NCBI RefSeq assembly: GCF_028858725.1
Contig: NC_084790.1
Coordinates: 312,501-376,500 of the forward strand
Reading direction: 5' to 3'
DNA length: 64,000 nucleotides
Source: Colius striatus
Taxonomy: Eukaryota > Chordata > Aves > Coliiformes > Coliidae
Shown here: one piece after another, positions 1 to 64,000 of the stretch
Layout: every line of letters begins with the position of its first letter
Numbering within the stretch: position 1 is the stretch's first letter
The notes under the pieces: generated by a model
What the model was told of the DNA's origin: nothing
Database searches by the model: none
Seen by the model: only the letters and a program-made list of their open reading frames with translations
Translations under genes and position numbers: made by a program

Positions 1-57741
<57,741 letters not shown>

Positions 57742-57970
57742 CTTGCCGCTGCCTCGGCCCGCAGCACGCGCCGCCTCTCAGCCGCGCCGCAGCCAGTCCC
57801 GCCCCGCGGCCGCCAGGGGGCGGCGCAGCGCAAGCGCCCTGCGGGGCGGCCCCGGATCGGCCAATCACTGACGGCCGCCTCCCGGCACCGCCCGCCCATT
57901 GGCCCAGAAGCCGCAAGGGGCGGGCGTTGAGCCGAACGTCACCTGGGCGCGCTGTCGTAATTGGCCCGTT
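57742..57970 (-). promoter_or_regulatory. NSF: NSF promoter region, CpG island
   Basis: CpG-rich sequence directly upstream of the NSF start codon with no TATA box. It contains GC boxes (for example 57798-57805 and 57917-57924), CCAAT or ATTGG boxes at 57861-57865, 57898-57902 and 57960-57964, an ACGTCA half-CRE at 57936-57941, and a CTCF-like core at 57810-57824. A YY1-type motif spans the ATG. This fits a housekeeping promoter; the exact start site is not readable. Confidence 0.75.
57810..57824 (+). promoter_or_regulatory. CTCF-like motif at NSF 5' end
   Basis: The sequence CCGCCAGGGGGCGGC is a close match to the CTCF core CCACCAGGGGGCGC. It lies about 70 bp upstream of the NSF ATG. Motif match only; binding is inferred. 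Confidence 0.55.
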
Positions 57971-60218
57971 GTGCCGCGTGCGGAAGAGCCGCGGTTCCCG
58001 CCGCGGGCGCTTGACGGGGGCGCTGCGCGGCCTCCCGGGCGCCGGTACCGGGCCCGGCCGCGGGGAGCGATCTCCGGCGGGCCCGGCCGCACCGCGTGCG
58101 CCCAGGACCGGGATGGGCCAGGCGGCCCTAGGCGGCGGGCAGCCGGCTGGGGCCGGGCCCTGCGGGGGCACCGGGCGCGGCACGGCCCCTGCCCGCAGCG
58201 CCTGTCAGGGCACGGGGACCCCGCGCGTCCCGGGGGCCCGGAGCGTAGAGCCCTATCAGCACCCCATCAGCGGCTCCCGAGGGGCAGGACAACGACCCAG
58301 CAGCTGCTGCAGGCTGGGCACCGCAGCCTCCTCCCCAGCACACCAAGGGACTGACCTTGTCTCTGCAGTAGCTTTCCATCCAACAGCATCTGGCTTGTAC
58401 TCACGGCATGGTTTTATGCTTTCTGCTGCAAATCACAGGTGTGAGTGAGTGTGACAGCCAGGTACCAGCAGCTCAGAGCTGCAGCTTCAGCCTCGCAGCA
58501 CGTGCCCAAGCCTGGAGGCAACCCCACTCTGTTAAGGTGGACTCCAGCCTTCTAAAGCCATTTACTAGGCCACCACTCACAACTTGGTTGTCTTCTGCTC
58601 ATTCCAGCTCTTGCCTCTCTGTGCAGCTGGCACAGCCCAGTGCTGTTTGAGCACTAACTGGATGTTTGCAGCCAGAGTTGTGGATAGGAATCCATGTGGA
58701 GGCTTGCTCCTGGGATCTGCTTGAAATAGTGCTCACTCTTAAGAGCAACAGATCACACTGGATAAACTGTCTGTGCTGAGATGAAAGAGGTTGTTGATGG
58801 AGCTGCAGCCTCCTGGGTAACGTTCTGCAGGCGAATGAAACTCCAATGATGATCTTTGGTCTCAGCTTTGCCTTGAGGGAGGAGGGCAACAAACACTTGG
58901 GCTCCAAAGCAAGGTTCCATACTGGCTCCAAAGCTGACCTCAACAGCCTAGAAATCAATTCAAGGAGCAATCTTTAGTGCATTAGCAGCCTGCCAGCACA
59001 GCTTCCTGCACAGGGTTCTGACGACATCATAAAGTATTGATGTTGATTTTAACTGCTGGTTTGCTGCTTTGGACAGGTGGCCATGTCATCCAGGGAGGAC
59101 TGGCAAGCTCAGGGGGATCTGCGGGGAGCCACCTGAATGCCATGGGCCAAAGTGATCAATGCCTCAGGCCATGGATGTAGCTCAGTGGTTAAAGAAATCA
59201 GATCTATACCTGAACATGTTGTTGGCAGATCTAAACAGTGCAAGAATTCAGCGACACCATGTTGTTCCTGCTTGAACAACAGCTGAGCTGTGTTTCTCAG
59301 TCTGTGTCCCATCCTCACCTGCACCAGGGAAACATCTCTGAAAAGCAGTTGTTAAGTGCTGTATGTAACCCCTTGGCTGTACCTGCCAGGCATCTCTCGT
59401 GGGGTGGAATTTGCTTGCAGACCTCTGTTACTTGTGAAAGCAACATGCCTCTATCATGATGACAGTACCTGCATTCTACCTTTATCTGCCCAAACAACAG
59501 TGTCTCCATATTCCATAAAGCAAAATAGCTTGAGAAATGATAACAAGAGCATGGCTTACTTTCAGGGCTTTTCAGTTTCCCTTAGTCGTTTTTACAGAAA
59601 GCAACACCTGGCACACCTGAACCAGCAGTAAGGAAGCGAGGAAGAGGTGCCAGCACAGAGGCTCTGCTGCTGGAATTGGGCTCCCTCATCCATCAGGTTT
59701 CCTCTAGCTGTTCCCTCCAAGCCAGAAGCCACAGGTTCCCTTTGGCCTTGGGCTCCCCAGGCTGAGCCCAGCCAGTCCTGCCACAAGGAGCCACGCCATC
59801 AAGCCAGGGCCTACTCTTGCACAGTTAACATAGGCTTCCTCTCATTGCCGTGGTCAATGCCCAGAGCTGTGAAGCTGTGGTCGGGCTCTCCCAGGGGAGG
59901 CCTGTCCCAGCACAGAGGCCCGATGGCAGCGGCTGACGAGCAGCCTCGCTGCGGAAGGGCCCAGGCGGTGCCTCACACAAGGCCCGAGTCCCGGGACGAC
60001 TCCAGCCACTCGCCGGGTCCCTCACAGGACAGGTACGTCAGCCAACCGCCACCCAGCCTCACCGCGGCCCCAGCACTCACCTTCCCAGGCCAGGCCAGGC
60101 CAGGCCACGCCGCTCCCCGGGGCCGAAGCGGCAGCGACGGAAGCCGAGCCGTGCCGAGGCGGAGCACGGCCGCAGCGCCAGCGCCGTCTCCGGGTTAACA
60201 AGGCCTCCGCGGCCCCTC

Positions 60219-60500
60219 ATTGGCGGAAAGCCTGAGAGAGCTGATTTTTCATTGGCTAGGCGCAGCCGCATCGGGGCCAATAAGGAGCCAGCTCCTGTTG
60301 CCATGAGGGCAGCGGCGGCCCCTCAATGCCCAATGACCGCGTGGAGAACCGGAACGGTCACGCGGTGTGGGGAGGCGCGAGGGAGCGCGGCGGCCGCTCA
60401 TTGGTCGGGCGGCTCAGGGCTCGACCAATCGTGTAGAGCGCGCGGGGCGGGGCGGCGGTTGGGCGGGCGCGGAGCCAACGGCCGCCCGTCGCCTCAGGCC
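60219..60500 (+). promoter_or_regulatory. MEIOC: MEIOC promoter with six CCAAT boxes
   Basis: Within 211 bp there are six NF-Y type boxes: ATTGG at 60219, 60251 and 60400, and CCAAT at 60277, 60330 and 60425. A GC box GGGGCGGGGC follows at 60444-60453, and there is no TATA box. The region lies 70-355 bp upstream of the MEIOC start codon. Some boxes could equally serve divergent minus-strand transcription. Confidence 0.7.
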
Positions 60501-60507
60501 GCCCGCC

Positions 60508-60549
60508 ATGGCCGCGCGCGGGGACAGCGGCCGAGCGCGCCGCCGGTAG
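60508..60549 (+). CDS. Upstream ORF in the MEIOC leader (13 codons)
   Basis: MAARGDSGRARRR, then TAG. Its ATG has an excellent Kozak context (GCCATGG), better than that of the main MEIOC start (CCCATGG). The stop lies 24 bases before the main ATG and in a different frame. Whether it is transcribed depends on the real start site. If it is, it probably lowers MEIOC translation through reinitiation. Confidence 0.45.
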   Translation: MAARGDSGRARRR

Positions 60550-60573
60550 CCGCCGCCGTCCCGGGGATCGCCC

Positions 60574-64000
<3,427 letters not shown>

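Larger units (their letters stand above)
57742..60573. other. NSF-MEIOC head-to-head intergenic region
   Basis: About 2.8 kb between the two start codons. CpG-dense blocks lie at both ends, around 57.45-58.3 kb and 59.85-60.9 kb. The middle (about 58.35-59.85 kb) has ordinary composition and no recognised gene or repeat. Open frames in the GC-rich parts, such as 57428-58183 on minus, arise from composition. A small AGGCC pentamer repeat lies at about 60087-60107. Confidence 0.75.

Noticed and set aside
59173..59245. tRNA-like start 'ggatgtagctcagtggttaa'
   Set aside because: Fits a tRNA D-arm and box A, but no box B (GGTTCRANTCC) or cloverleaf follows; at most a decayed tRNA-derived scrap.

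Overview
The window is vertebrate nuclear DNA, most likely from a bird. It shows long introns, GT-AG splice sites, CpG-rich promoters, and a repeat complement made almost entirely of CR1 LINE fragments, with no Alu, L1 or bacterial-type features. Species cannot be fixed from sequence alone; a galliform or other bird is the natural reading.

NSF fills positions 1 to about 57.8 kb on the minus strand. Seventeen coding exons were placed by translating the minus strand and matching both splice junctions and phase. They join without a break into residues 1-636 of the vesicle-fusion ATPase NSF: the SNAP-binding N domain (exons 1-8), the D1 ATPase domain (exons 8-13) and most of the D2 domain (exons 14-17). 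Residue numbering is identical to mammalian NSF, so K266, E329, R385/R388, K549 and D604 all fall where expected. The last ~108 residues are not here; they must lie beyond position 1, past an intron 17 that is already over 6 kb long.

From about 57.75 to 60.57 kb the two genes stand head to head. There are two separate CpG-rich blocks, one at the NSF start (about 57.45-58.3 kb) and one at the MEIOC start (about 59.85-60.9 kb), divided by ordinary sequence. The NSF side carries a YY1-type motif over the start codon, a CTCF-like core and CCAAT boxes. The MEIOC side carries six CCAAT boxes, a GC box and a short upstream ORF.

From 60.57 kb to the right edge, on the plus strand, are the first four coding exons of MEIOC, a meiosis factor that works with YTHDC2. 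The remainder, including the large central exon and the C-terminal coiled coil, lies beyond position 64000.

The introns hold at least seven CR1 fragments of different ages and in both orientations, a degenerate 60-66 bp minisatellite next to NSF exon 1, and a 19-bp tandem repeat over the likely branch-point region of NSF intron 11. The two genes are not functionally linked: NSF is a housekeeping and neuronal membrane-fusion ATPase, MEIOC is germline specific. I found no evidence for a previously undescribed system; the more interesting observations are small regulatory and splicing features.
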